Assembly: GCA_016789905.1 (NCBI GenBank)
Contig: JAEUQC010000130.1
Span: forward strand, 1-64,000
Source of the DNA: Bryobacterales bacterium
GTDB taxonomy: Bacteria > Acidobacteriota > Terriglobia > Bryobacterales > Bryobacteraceae
DNA length: 64,000 bases
Reading direction: 5' to 3'
The notes beneath the pieces are model-generated. The model had not been told where the DNA came from and did not search any database. It saw only the letters and a list, made by a program, of their open reading frames with translations. The first letter of the stretch is position 1. Each line of letters opens with the position of its first letter. The translations under genes were made by a program, and so were the position numbers. Positions 16,715-25,126 of this stretch are shown here, one piece after another.

Positions 16715-17540
16715 GCTGCCCGCCGAGTGGCGCGCTATCGCCGCCGGTTGGGCCCCGGTGTTTCCGCCACGGCGAACCTTCGTTCTGGGGCGTACGCCAA
16801 GCGCTGGAATCGCTGGTCTGCCCGGGGCGGCGCTGCCTCACACGAATCATTCGGACCAACGGCGACCAGGACCGCGGTTGCGTTGGAGTACTTCCTCTAT
16901 TCCCGCTGAAAGCGGGAGCCGCGGCAACTGTTCTAGCCCATCCTAAAAAACGCTTTGGACGTTTGCCCGCAAGGTCTGGCCGGCGTGTAATTCCGCTACT
17001 CTGAACGGGAGTTGACAGAAGCAGCGTGGCGCTTGCCGACACCAATCTCCGCAAGACTGGGCACGCGATCCAACAGGCCTTCTATCAACGCGACCCAATG
17101 TCGCCGCCGTTCCACGCTGGGCCCGCGCGTCCTGCCGGCGGCGCTGTTGGTGCCGTTGCACCGCGCCGCGCCGATTCGTTTTCAGGAAGTCTCGCGCGTC
17201 AAACACCCCGGCAGGAAAGCCGGCGCCGAGGAGATGAATCAATATACGAAAGCGGTGAAGAAACAGAACTTGTCGCGCAGCTTCGTCGAGATGGATAAAC
17301 AACTGCGAGCGGAATTGGACGAAGCCGGTGGCGCAAAAAAAAACGATCCTGGCTCTGTCCGGTGATGGCAGTTTTTGCAACCGGACCTGCTTTGGCGAAA
17401 TTCCGGAGCGGTCCGTCCGCCTGATTCGCGCCCGCAAAGACGCCAAGCTGTGTGTTCGCGCTCCGGCCGGATCGCGACGGTTCTACGACACCGAAAAAGC
17501 CGCTCCCGGCCAAACGCGGCTCGACCTGGCCCGCGAGTTG
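16704..17540 (+). pseudogene. Decayed DDE transposase (IS701-like)
   Basis: Pieces of one transposase occur in order but in different frames: PDELPAEWRAIAAGWAPVFP (16707), SLVCPGRRCLTRIIRTNGD (about 16810), ADTNLRKTGHAIQQAFYQRD then PMSPPFHA (17036), LPAALLVPLHRAAP...EVSRVKHPGRKAG (17130-17220), QNLSRSFVEMDKQLRAELD (17260) and LALSGDGSFCNRTCFGEIPE then SVRLIRARKDAKLC (17350-17460). LSGDGSF probably carries a catalytic Asp. Changes of frame occur near 16790, at a roughly 40-base insertion near 16990, near 17115, and at a run of nine A at 17335-17343. The C-terminal third is missing and runs into an AAA ATPase fragment. IS701-like is a best guess. Confidence 0.7.
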
Positions 17541-17733
17541 CAAACGGGCGCTTCGCACGCAGCGTCACGTGCTCGCGCTCCAACAGATACAAGGCATCCA
17601 GAACCGACGTACTCCCCGAGCCGTTCCGCCCGTTGAACAGATTCACCGGTTTCAGCCCCACAATCTCCAGGGGTCGAAACGCCCGAAGATTCTTAATACT
17701 CAATGAGGTGTACCTAGCGTTTGCCCCCAATTA
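17541..17733 (-). pseudogene. Truncated AAA-type ATPase (5' fragment, damaged Walker A)
   Basis: The minus strand encodes YTSLSIKNLRAFRPLEIVGL then KPVNLFNGRNGSGSTSVLDA and LYLLEREHV, the N-terminal strand and P-loop of an AAA15/OLD-type ATPase. The P-loop reads GRNGSGST, where GRNGSGKT is expected, so the catalytic Lys is lost. The start is a TTG at 17733 or is missing. After about 55 residues the frame runs into the remains of the transposase, which evidently truncated the gene. The downstream parts (Walker B and any TOPRIM domain) are absent from the window. Confidence 0.65.
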
Positions 17734-18558
17734 TTGTCCATGTTCCACTGGCGGCTCGGCCCCTCGCGACGCCCACTCCGCGCCGGCTAACACAATCATC
17801 GACGCCAGGAAACTCACCAATACAATGATCACCGCCCAATAAAAAGGTCCATACTCAATCCGGAGCTTTCGCAAGAACCACGGCCAGATCCACTTCATCA
17901 AATACTTAAACGCCTCCAGCACGACGCCCACGACAACCGCGATGGGCACCACTTTCTGCCATGCCACCTTGGTGTTCGGCAGGATCCAATAGATGAGGAA
18001 TAGCGCCAGCATCAGGACGGGCATCGCGGCCATCTTGAAGAAGACGATGTTGGTCCATGTCACCGTTCGACTGATGAGGCTGCCATCGGCGTTCCGCATG
18101 AATTCGTAATTCAAGGCGCCGAGAACAATCGACAGCAGGGCGAGCGTACCGCACGCAAAGATCAAGCCCATGCTGACTAGCTGGTTCATCAAGAAGCTGC
18201 GGTGTTTTTTCACGCCCCAGCACTTGTTGAGTGCCACTTCCATCGGTTCAAATATTCCATTTGCGGTGAATAACAATAGCAGCAGCGACGTGTAGCTGAA
18301 GCTCTTGAACCGGTTAGGAATCCAATCGACTCCCTGGCGAATGTAGGTCTCCACCTCCCTTCCGAACACGTCGCCCATGGCGAAATACACCGCCTGCTCC
18401 GCTGAATCCCACCCGATGGAGCGGCAGAACCACACGAGCACCAGAAAGAACGGGAAGAAGCTCAGGAGTACGTTGGCGGCGATGGAGAAGCCGAATACAT
18501 GGACCTCCACTTCCATCCAATACTTCAACGTGGGCCAGAACGGCCGCAAAAATCGCAT
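17731..18558 (-). CDS. YihY/BrkB family inner-membrane protein
   Basis: A 275-residue polytopic protein of the YihY (BrkB, formerly 'ribonuclease BN') family. It shows the family's N-terminal helix ahead of TM1 (AANVLLSFFPFFLVLVW), the YTSLLLLLFTANGIFEPMEV block with the conserved NKCWGVKKHRSFL loop, and further membrane segments at about 130-150, 170-190, 200-220 and 235-260. The C-terminus is short and polar. Function is unresolved in the family; transport or envelope roles have been proposed. It starts 3 bases downstream of the M28 peptidase gene, so they are likely co-transcribed. The rearranged region lies immediately downstream. Confidence 0.85.
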   Translation of the reverse strand: MRFLRPFWPTLKYWMEVEVHVFGFSIAANVLLSFFPFFLVLVWFCRSIGWDSAEQAVYFAMGDVFGREVETYIRQGVDWIPNRFKSFSYTSLLLLLFTANGIFEPMEVALNKCWGVKKHRSFLMNQLVSMGLIFACGTLALLSIVLGALNYEFMRNADGSLISRTVTWTNIVFFKMAAMPVLMLALFLIYWILPNTKVAWQKVVPIAVVVGVVLEAFKYLMKWIWPWFLRKLRIEYGPFYWAVIIVLVSFLASMIVLAGAEWASRGAEPPVEHGQ

Positions 18559-18561
18559 ATT

Positions 18562-19902
18562 CTACGGTACCAACCGGGGCACAATCCGATAAACGGCTAC
18601 CGGGCTTTCGTTTCCCTCTTTATCCACCGCCTTCACGCCCAGCACGATATCGTCAATCGAGACATCGGCCAGCCGGAACTCCTTACCCGGGCCGACCCAG
18701 AACTCCTTCTGCCAATACGGGGAAACGGATTCCCGCCACACTACCGCGAAGCCGGCCAAGTCCGTCACGTCGCCCTGCTCCTTCCACTTCAACAAGGCAT
18801 CGTAGCCGGACTTTCCCCGGCTTAGATTCGGCCCGACCGTCTCCAATCCGGTGATGACGCTTTTTGATTTCGTCAACACATCCGGCGGGGGCGGCGCCCA
18901 GGCCAGGGCCGCGGCCACGGCCGCGTTGAGACGGGCGACTTTGGCGGTGTAGGCCGGCGAGGCGTTGGCAAAAGTGTCCGTAGCCGAATGCTGATTGGCG
19001 TAGAATTCGGCGGTGGTGGTGAAACGCACGGCGGGGAAACCGGCACGGTCAAATGGAGTGTGATCTCCGCCACGGCCGAAGCGGTCGGCGCGGAAGACAA
19101 GATCCACGCGCATGGAGGGCACATAGCGCTCGCCGATCTCCTTAACATAGCGGGCCAGAGTGCGGGAGGGCGAATCGATGGGGTCTTCGCTGAATACGCG
19201 CACGGCGGCGCCGGCCGTGCGCCCATTCCCCGCCAGTTCGTTGCCGATGATGTCGTTGTTCAACACGGCGTCAATAGTTGCCTTCTCCGCCGCAGCGCGC
19301 CTGGCATAGAGACCGGAGCCGACCAGGCCATACTCCTCTCCGGAGAAGGCGACGAAAACCAGCGTTTTCTCGAACTCATACTGGCTGAGGACCCGCGCCA
19401 ACTCCATGACGGCGGCCGTGCCGCTGGCATCGTCGGAAACGCCCGGCGCGTCGGCGGCCACGGTCGCCTCCTGGTCCATGCGCTCCAGTTCCCCCACTTT
19501 TTTGCGCACAATGTGCAGGGAATCGTAGTGACCGGTAATCAGCACCTGCCGGTCCTTTTGCGTAGTTCCGGGCAGCACGGCCACCACGTTCCAGAGTTTC
19601 ACGTCGCGGATGACGCGCCCGGCTTTTTTCACGTCATGCTCGTCGATGCGTACCTGGAGCCTGGGGCTGTAGGATGCCAACTCCTCCTTTATCCACCGGG
19701 CGGCGGCGCCCACACCCCGCTTTGCATCCGTCAAAGACGAGAATAGATTTCGGGTTCCGAATGACTCCAGCCGCCGCATCGAGGCGCCCACGCGTTCCGC
19801 CGAGACCTCCTCGACGATCTTTTCCACGCGTGGATGGAGCGCCTTCATGGGCGCCTGCGCATACACGAATCCCGCCAGGAAGAAACCAATTGTGAGCCGC
19901 AT
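18562..19902 (-). CDS. M28 family zinc aminopeptidase, secreted
   Basis: A 446-residue secreted peptidase. Residues 1-16 form a signal peptide (RLTIGFFLAGFVYAQA). The di-zinc site of clan MH is visible: GHYDS (first His, near residue 123), APGVSDDASG (bridging Asp, near 153), SGEEYGLVGS (catalytic Glu followed by ligand Glu, near 188), NNDIIG (Asp) and the late HSATDTF (His). The C-terminal 80 residues form an additional beta-sandwich-like domain (VSIDDIVLGVKAVDKEGNES) reminiscent of fibronectin-III or prepeptidase folds. It should release N-terminal amino acids from peptides outside the inner membrane. It leads a two-gene operon with the YihY gene and diverges from psd 43 bases away. Confidence 0.88.
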   Translation of the reverse strand: MRLTIGFFLAGFVYAQAPMKALHPRVEKIVEEVSAERVGASMRRLESFGTRNLFSSLTDAKRGVGAAARWIKEELASYSPRLQVRIDEHDVKKAGRVIRDVKLWNVVAVLPGTTQKDRQVLITGHYDSLHIVRKKVGELERMDQEATVAADAPGVSDDASGTAAVMELARVLSQYEFEKTLVFVAFSGEEYGLVGSGLYARRAAAEKATIDAVLNNDIIGNELAGNGRTAGAAVRVFSEDPIDSPSRTLARYVKEIGERYVPSMRVDLVFRADRFGRGGDHTPFDRAGFPAVRFTTTAEFYANQHSATDTFANASPAYTAKVARLNAAVAAALAWAPPPPDVLTKSKSVITGLETVGPNLSRGKSGYDALLKWKEQGDVTDLAGFAVVWRESVSPYWQKEFWVGPGKEFRLADVSIDDIVLGVKAVDKEGNESPVAVYRIVPRLVP

Positions 19903-19945
19903 TGCTGTTTCTGAGAGAATAGCTCTTTAGGCAACGATCTCAAAC

Positions 19946-20542
19946 ATGGTCATCGACGGCATCTACTACGCGCTCGGGCTGCTGGCTGGCGGCGCTCTTA
20001 CCGGCTACCTCACCAAGCCCGTCTACAGCATTCCTTTTCTCATCCTCGCCGTCTTTTGCCTGTGGTTTTTCCGCGATCCGGAGCGGGCGATCCCAGACGG
20101 CCCGGTGGCCGTTTCACCCGCGGACGGCAAAGTGATCAACGTAAAGCCGGAGAACGGCCAGACCCGGGTCACCATCTTCCTGAACGTTTTTGACGTTCAC
20201 GTGAACCGGTCGCCCATTGCGGGCAAGATCACCGAGGTGCGGTACCAGACCGGCAAGTTTCTGGTGGCGAGCAAGCCAGAGGCCACCGCGGAGAACGAGC
20301 AGAACTTCATAACGGTGGAAGGCAACGGCACCAAGATCGTCTTTTCGCAGATTGCCGGGCTGATTGCCCGGCGCATCATCTGCTACAAAAAAGCCGGTGA
20401 TGTGGTGCAGGCCGGCGAACGGGTTGGCTACATCAAGTTTGGTTCTCGCGTGGACATGTTCCTTGGCCCGGAATGGATGATTGCCGTGAAGGAAGGCGAG
20501 CGCGTGTCGGCCGGATCTTCGGTGATCGCGCGAAGAAAGTAA
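19946..20542 (+). CDS. psd: Phosphatidylserine decarboxylase, short type
   Basis: A 198-residue proenzyme that makes phosphatidylethanolamine from phosphatidylserine. It has two N-terminal membrane segments (about 5-22 and 28-42), the FFRDPERAIP and VSPADGKV blocks, NVFDVHVNRSPIAG and the C-terminal processing motif G166-S-R168; cleavage before the Ser makes the pyruvoyl group. The GSR variant and the length of about 200 residues define the archaeal-type/PSD-B-like short family. It is separated from pssA by 6 bases, so both steps of PE synthesis are encoded by one transcript. Its promoter must lie in the 43-base gap to the divergent M28 gene or overlap it. Confidence 0.95.
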   Translation: MVIDGIYYALGLLAGGALTGYLTKPVYSIPFLILAVFCLWFFRDPERAIPDGPVAVSPADGKVINVKPENGQTRVTIFLNVFDVHVNRSPIAGKITEVRYQTGKFLVASKPEATAENEQNFITVEGNGTKIVFSQIAGLIARRIICYKKAGDVVQAGERVGYIKFGSRVDMFLGPEWMIAVKEGERVSAGSSVIARRK

Positions 20543-20548
20543 CCCTTT

Positions 20549-21448
20549 ATGCCGCGTTTCAACATTGCCGAACGCCTGATAGACCCCAACTCACCGGATC
20601 GCCGTCCGCGGCGGGCCGCGTATGCGCTTCCCACGCTCTTCACCGCGGGCAACCTGTTGCTGGGTTTTCTGGCGATTATGGAGTCTTTCCGCGGCGCCAT
20701 GGACTTCGCCACGCATGTTCCGGAGGCGTGGCGCCACTTTGAACTGGCGGCCATCTACATTGGCATATCGGTATTTGTGGACGGCCTGGACGGGCGCATT
20801 GCGCGCATGACCAACACGGTTTCCGATTTCGGGCGGGAACTGGATTCGCTGGCCGATGTCATCAGCTTTGGCATTGCGCCAGGTGTGCTGGCCTTCGCCT
20901 GGGGTGTTCAGTTTGTTGACTGGTCCATACTGGCCGATGCGAATGTGGGGGTCCAACTCCAGCGGGCCACGTATTTCGTGACGTTTTTGTTTCTGCTTTG
21001 CGGGGCATCGCGGCTGGCGCGGTTCAATATCAGCGTGAACCCGATTCCGAAGAATCCTGGGCGGCCGGACCGGAAGTATTTTGTTGGGCTGCCGATTCCG
21101 GCGGCGGCGGGGATGGTGGCCTCCGTCGTCTACGCGCTGGATTCGCAGCCGCTGCGCCAGTGGTATGCGGCTGTCATATGGATGGCGCTGATCGGGCTGC
21201 TTGCGTTTCTGATGGTTTGCACGTGGCGGTACCGCAGTTTCAAAGACTTCAATTTATTGAGCCCCCGCTCGTTCAAATCCGTCATCACACTCGGCAGTTT
21301 TATCTACCTGCTGTTTAATTTTTCCCAGCCCGTTCTGCTGGCGATGGCGACGACGTATGTGGCCAGCGGCATACTGGTTCGCATCGGCGGTTTGCTGGGC
21401 CGCAAGACGAATTCCCCCGCCCCGAAACCGGAGACACAAGTTGGCTGA
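20549..21448 (+). CDS. pssA: CDP-diacylglycerol-serine O-phosphatidyltransferase
   Basis: A 299-residue membrane enzyme that joins CDP-diacylglycerol and serine to give phosphatidylserine. The CDP-alcohol phosphatidyltransferase signature (DGx2ARx8Gx3Dx3D) is complete as DGLDGRIARMTNTVSDFGRE followed by LDSLAD, near residues 77-102. About eight hydrophobic segments follow the family layout, with a short amphipathic N-terminus. It is the second gene of psd-pssA and is overlapped by 8 bases by the next gene, which starts with TTG. Confidence 0.95.
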   Translation: MPRFNIAERLIDPNSPDRRPRRAAYALPTLFTAGNLLLGFLAIMESFRGAMDFATHVPEAWRHFELAAIYIGISVFVDGLDGRIARMTNTVSDFGRELDSLADVISFGIAPGVLAFAWGVQFVDWSILADANVGVQLQRATYFVTFLFLLCGASRLARFNISVNPIPKNPGRPDRKYFVGLPIPAAAGMVASVVYALDSQPLRQWYAAVIWMALIGLLAFLMVCTWRYRSFKDFNLLSPRSFKSVITLGSFIYLLFNFSQPVLLAMATTYVASGILVRIGGLLGRKTNSPAPKPETQVG

Positions 21449-22424
21449 TTCCGTCCTTTTGATCGGCGCCGACACACTGCTCGGCCGCGAAATCCGTGAC
21501 CGTTACGCGGAGGGGAAGATTGGCGCGCGGCTGCAATCGGCGACGCTGGAAAAGGACGCAGCGGCGGTGTTCGCGGCGAGCGAAGATGAGATTGAAGTAG
21601 TGGCCGCAGTGGACGCGGCGATGATAGAAGAGGCCGGAGCCGTGGTGGCGACGAACTTTGCGCAGGAGGCCTGGAGCCGCGTGCAGGGGGCGGATGTGGC
21701 CACGCCGCTGGTGGACCTTACGGGCGCGCTGGAAAAAGAGGCCGGAGCGGTTCTGCGCGCGCCGCTATTTGAAACGAAGCCGGTGGAGGCGGCGATCCAC
21801 CTTATTCCGCAGCCGGGCGCGTGGCTGCTGGCCAGTTTTCTTAACGATCTGCACGCGCATCACGCGGTGGCCCGGGCGGTGGTGACGCTGTTTGAACCGG
21901 CGAGCCAGTCTGGCCGGGCGGCCATTGACGAGTTGCAGAAACAGACAGTTGCGCTGCTTTCGTTCAAGCCGATTCCGAAGGCGCAATACGACGCCCAACT
22001 CAGCTTCAACCTGTTGCCGCGCACCGGGGAAGACTCAAAGATTCACCTGCCGGAGCGGGAAGCGCGCATCCATCGCGAACTGGCCGCGCTGGCGAAACTG
22101 CACGCCGGAGGCCTGCCCGTGCCAAGCGTGCGGCTGGTTCATGCACCGACATTTCATGGCTATGCGGCCAGCGTTTGGGTGGATTTCGCCAAGCGCCCCA
22201 ACATGGCGCAAATTGCGGCGAAGTTAAAAGAAGAGGGAGTTGATGTCCGCGACGAATCGCTCGACCCGCCCACCAACACGGGAGCGGCGGGGCAGGCGGG
22301 CTATGCCGTTGGCGCGATAGAGGCCGACCGTAGCCATCCCACCGGCGCCTGGTTCTGGCTTGCGGCTGACAACTTCCGCTTGCAAGCGGACCTGGCCATT
22401 GAGGTCCTTCGCGAACTGCTATGA
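21441..22424 (+). CDS. Usg-like aspartate-semialdehyde dehydrogenase homologue, catalytic Cys absent
   Basis: A 327-residue protein if started at TTG 21441 (ADSVLLIGADTLLGRE); the longer frame upstream only overlaps pssA out of phase. It has an N-terminal Rossmann unit (VLLIGADTLLG) and an Asd/ArgC-type dimerisation half. Where true ASADH has a PNC/PGC catalytic Cys, this reads IPQPGAWLLASFL, and no alternative Cys is present. E. coli Usg-1 has lost the Cys in the same way. I therefore predict a non-canonical or non-enzymatic role. The stop overlaps the lptE start in an ATGA junction, so expression is tied to phospholipid and LPS-assembly genes. Confidence 0.7.
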   Translation: MADSVLLIGADTLLGREIRDRYAEGKIGARLQSATLEKDAAAVFAASEDEIEVVAAVDAAMIEEAGAVVATNFAQEAWSRVQGADVATPLVDLTGALEKEAGAVLRAPLFETKPVEAAIHLIPQPGAWLLASFLNDLHAHHAVARAVVTLFEPASQSGRAAIDELQKQTVALLSFKPIPKAQYDAQLSFNLLPRTGEDSKIHLPEREARIHRELAALAKLHAGGLPVPSVRLVHAPTFHGYAASVWVDFAKRPNMAQIAAKLKEEGVDVRDESLDPPTNTGAAGQAGYAVGAIEADRSHPTGAWFWLAADNFRLQADLAIEVLRELL

Positions 22425-22933
22425 CCCGCCGGAGCGCCCTTGCCCTCACTACCCTGCTCAGTGGCTGCGGCTATCACGTTGGCGGCAAATCGGACCTGCT
22501 GCCGAAAACGATCCAGACGATTGCCATTCCGCCGATCAATAACCTGACGGTGCGATACAAGCTGGCGGACCGGCTGGCGGGTGCGCTGACGCGTGAGTTC
22601 ATCGCGCGCACGAAGTATCAGATCATCACCGACCCATCGCAGGCCGACGCGGTGCTGACGGGCACCATACTCAATTTCACTTCGTTCCCCACCATATTCG
22701 ACCCCGCCACCGGCCGCGCGGCCGGCGTGCAGATTCAAGTGAACCTCCAACTGACGCTTTCCGAGCGAGCCACGAGCAAGGTGCTGTTTACGCGGCCGAA
22801 CTATGACTTCCGTGAGCGCTACGAGGTTTCGGTGGACCCTGGGCAGTACTTTGAAGAGTCCGACCAGGCGCTGGAACGGCTTAGCCGCGATGTGGCGCGG
22901 ACGGTGCTTAGCTCCATCCTTTCGGCGTTCTAA
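22421..22933 (+). CDS. lptE: LPS-assembly lipoprotein LptE
   Basis: A 170-residue outer-membrane lipoprotein with a short signal peptide and lipobox LSGC (Cys at residue 16) followed by GYHVGG, the hallmark of LptE. The body shows IQTIAIPPINNLTVRYKLAD, LTREFIARTKYQII, an ADAVLTGTI strand and NLQLTLSE, matching the LptE fold. LptE plugs the LptD barrel that inserts LPS into the outer membrane, so the organism is inferred to have a diderm envelope with LPS. It is translationally coupled to the upstream Usg-like gene and followed by holA after 2 bases. The lptE-holA order is common in many bacteria. Confidence 0.85.
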   Translation: MTRRSALALTTLLSGCGYHVGGKSDLLPKTIQTIAIPPINNLTVRYKLADRLAGALTREFIARTKYQIITDPSQADAVLTGTILNFTSFPTIFDPATGRAAGVQIQVNLQLTLSERATSKVLFTRPNYDFRERYEVSVDPGQYFEESDQALERLSRDVARTVLSSILSAF

Positions 22934-22935
22934 CC

Positions 22936-23967
22936 ATGACTCCCGACGAACTCCTTTCCCAACTCAAAGCCGGCAAGGTGGCGCCCGCGTATCTGTTCCT
23001 GGGCCCCGACGCGTGGCGGCGCGACGAGTGCCGGAAGGCGCTGATAGAAAAGGCGCTTCCCGAAGAGGACCGGGAGCAGGGTTACACACGGCTGGATTTG
23101 GACGAGGTATCGCTGAACGACGCGCTGGACGATGCGTGTTCGTATTCGCTGTTTGCGAGCACACGGCTGATTTGGGTGAGTGCGGCGGAGGGCGCGCTGC
23201 CCCGCGGTGACGCAACGGAGCCGCCGGAGGCGCTGGTGCGGTTCCTGAAGAGCCCTACGCCGGGCGTGACGCTGGTGCTGCAGTGCAGCCGCTACGATTT
23301 TGATGGCGACGACAAGGCCAAGCTGGAACGGGTGAAAAAGTTCTATGCCCCGGTGAAGGCCGTAGTGGAGTTTCCCCACCCCGGGCCGCTGGAGGCCCGC
23401 AGCCTGGCGCAGCGGCTGGCAAAACAGATTGGGTTGACGGTTGCGAACGACGCGCTGGACCTGTTGATTGAAGCTACCGGCGCCAATGCGACGCGTGTTG
23501 CGAATGAACTGGAAAAGCTTCGGCTGTTGACGGCAAACGCCACGCTGCAGCACGTGCAGCAACTGGTGCCGGATGCGCGGGAATCGACGATTTTCGCGCT
23601 GGTGGCCGCGCTGGGGCGACGCGACCGCAAGGGGTCGCTGGAGATACTGGACACGCTGGTGCGGGACGGGGAATATTTGCCGTTGGCACTGAGCTTTCTG
23701 GCCACGCAGTTCCGGTTTGCGCTGGCGGCGAAGGAGGCGCGGCTGAGCAACGCGCAGGCCATTCAGGGACATTTTTCCAAACAGGGAGTGCCCATGTGGC
23801 GCGCCCGCGCGGAACAGATTCAGCAGACGGCCGCGGCGTTCCAACCGGCGCAAATGCGCAGCGCCATTAAGCTGATATTCCATGCCGACCGGGGGCTTCG
23901 CGACATCCGTCCCGATGACCGGACCGTGATGGAGCAGTTCATTCTTCGCCTTACCGCGAGGGCGTGA
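22936..23967 (+). CDS. holA: DNA polymerase III subunit delta
   Basis: A 343-residue protein of the clamp-loader wrench subunit family. The N-terminal AAA-like domain shows PAYLFLGPDAWRRDECRKAL and, at about 60-70, the SLNDALDDACSYSLFASTRLI segment; a middle lid domain begins near 160 (LEARSLAQRLAKQIGLTV) and the helical collar domain (STIFALVAALGRRDRKGSLE) near 215. It lacks Walker motifs, as expected for delta, which opens the beta clamp. It closes the psd-pssA-Usg-lptE-holA operon; the next gene converges 1 base away. Confidence 0.92.
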   Translation: MTPDELLSQLKAGKVAPAYLFLGPDAWRRDECRKALIEKALPEEDREQGYTRLDLDEVSLNDALDDACSYSLFASTRLIWVSAAEGALPRGDATEPPEALVRFLKSPTPGVTLVLQCSRYDFDGDDKAKLERVKKFYAPVKAVVEFPHPGPLEARSLAQRLAKQIGLTVANDALDLLIEATGANATRVANELEKLRLLTANATLQHVQQLVPDARESTIFALVAALGRRDRKGSLEILDTLVRDGEYLPLALSFLATQFRFALAAKEARLSNAQAIQGHFSKQGVPMWRARAEQIQQTAAAFQPAQMRSAIKLIFHADRGLRDIRPDDRTVMEQFILRLTARA

Positions 23968-23968
23968 G

Positions 23969-24766
23969 CTACCACTTGCCTTTGGCCAACTCCGCCACTT
24001 CGGCGGCTGTCAACGCGCGCCGAAAGGCGGAAATATCGTCCATCAGCCCGGTGTAGTTGATTCCGAGGCGAATGGTGGTGCTGGCCATTTCCCAATCGAA
24101 GGCCTCTTTGATGGTGTTGTTGGCGCCTTGCGATTCGCCGTTCAGATAGAGCGTGGCCGCGCCCGTATTCGACCCCAGGCCGGAATAGACAATGGCAACA
24201 TGGGTCCACTTTTCGCGGGAGAAGGGCGGCTTTTTCACCACCACCAGACGGGAATTGAAGGCCGGGTTTTTGTCCGATTCCACGTTTCCGGGGTTCCATG
24301 CCTTCAGCGCGCCAAACACGCCGAGCCGGAAGTGGCGCGGCTTGTCGTCCTTGGTGAAATCCACCCAGATGGCCGAATTGTTGTAGGCTTTGTCGGTTAA
24401 TTGCAGCGGATCGCAAAAGCCCGGGGCCAGGTCCTGGTCCGGGTCCAGTTTCAGCCAGAAGCTCAAGGTTCCTTCCTTCGGGTTCACGTTGTTGAGGGCC
24501 TTGAAATAGACGGCCTTTGTGTTCTTCACCGGAAACCGCAGCGCATCGCCTTTGCGGCCGGCGCCCTTGGCGTGTTCCACGCCGGAGCCCTCCAGGCCGG
24601 GTTTGCCGGGTTCTTTGTAGTTGGCCGCGGAGTAGAGAGCCTTGTCTCCACCCGCCAATTTCGCGTCCACGGTCCCATCGAAAGTGGCGCGGAAGAGCGC
24701 TTCCTTTTTCCAATCGGCGGCGAATCCGGAGAGCGTGAAAACGGCGAGTAGCAATACAAGACGCAT
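23969..24766 (-). CDS. Secreted LamG/concanavalin A-like lectin domain protein
   Basis: A 265-residue protein started at ATG 24766, which gives a proper signal peptide (MRLVLLLAVFTLSGFAA). The body is a LamG-like jelly roll: LFRATFDGTVDA at the start, GTLSFWLKLDPD in the centre, WTHVAIVYSG, ATLYLNGE and, at the end, MDDISAFRRALTAAEVAEL, which is the canonical laminin-G-3 ending. These domains bind carbohydrate or serve as adhesion modules. The upstream in-frame extension to 25018 lacks coding character and overlaps the divergent gene. No catalytic domain is attached. Confidence 0.85.
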   Translation of the reverse strand: MRLVLLLAVFTLSGFAADWKKEALFRATFDGTVDAKLAGGDKALYSAANYKEPGKPGLEGSGVEHAKGAGRKGDALRFPVKNTKAVYFKALNNVNPKEGTLSFWLKLDPDQDLAPGFCDPLQLTDKAYNNSAIWVDFTKDDKPRHFRLGVFGALKAWNPGNVESDKNPAFNSRLVVVKKPPFSREKWTHVAIVYSGLGSNTGAATLYLNGESQGANNTIKEAFDWEMASTTIRLGINYTGLMDDISAFRRALTAAEVAELAKGKW

Positions 24767-24790
24767 AGGCTTACTATAATCGAGAACGAT

Positions 24791-25126
24791 ATGACCCGCC
24801 GACTCACACTCTTCCTGCTTGCGCTTCCCCTGCTGGGGGCCGATATCAGCGGCAAGTGGACATTTCAGGTGGACCTTGGCGGCCAGGGCGGATCGCCGAG
24901 ATTCACTTTTCAGCAGAAGGGAGAAGAGCTGACGGGCACCTACTCCGGGCAACTGGGAGAGGCGAAGGTGAAGGGTACGGTGAAGGGGGACAAGGTGGAG
25001 TTCCAGTTTGAAACCCAAGGCGCCGCGGTGGTCTACGCGGGCACGATTGTCAGCGCCACGGAGATGAAGGGGCGGGCCGATTACGCAGGGCAGGCCGAAG
25101 GCACCTGGACAGCGAAGAAGGATTAG
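24791..25126 (+). CDS. Small secreted beta-rich protein (paralogue of 26741-27082)
   Basis: A 111-residue protein with a signal peptide (RRLTLFLLALPLLGA). The mature part is a repeated beta-strand pattern: DISGKWTFQVDLGGQGG, FTFQQKGEELTGTYSGQLGE, VKGTVKGDKVEFQF and a GTWTAKKD end. It is clearly homologous to the protein at 26741-27082 (ADITGKWTAKV..., FTFKQDGDKLTGSI...). The fold is probably a small calycin-like or lipocalin-like barrel; ligand unknown. It diverges from the LamG gene 24 bases away and its last four bases overlap the convergent enolase-superfamily gene. Confidence 0.75.
   Translation: MTRRLTLFLLALPLLGADISGKWTFQVDLGGQGGSPRFTFQQKGEELTGTYSGQLGEAKVKGTVKGDKVEFQFETQGAAVVYAGTIVSATEMKGRADYAGQAEGTWTAKKD

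Noticed and set aside
17335..17343. Programmed frameshift at the run of nine A in the transposase
   Set aside because: Other frame changes and an insertion occur elsewhere in the same gene, and its end is missing, so decay explains it better.
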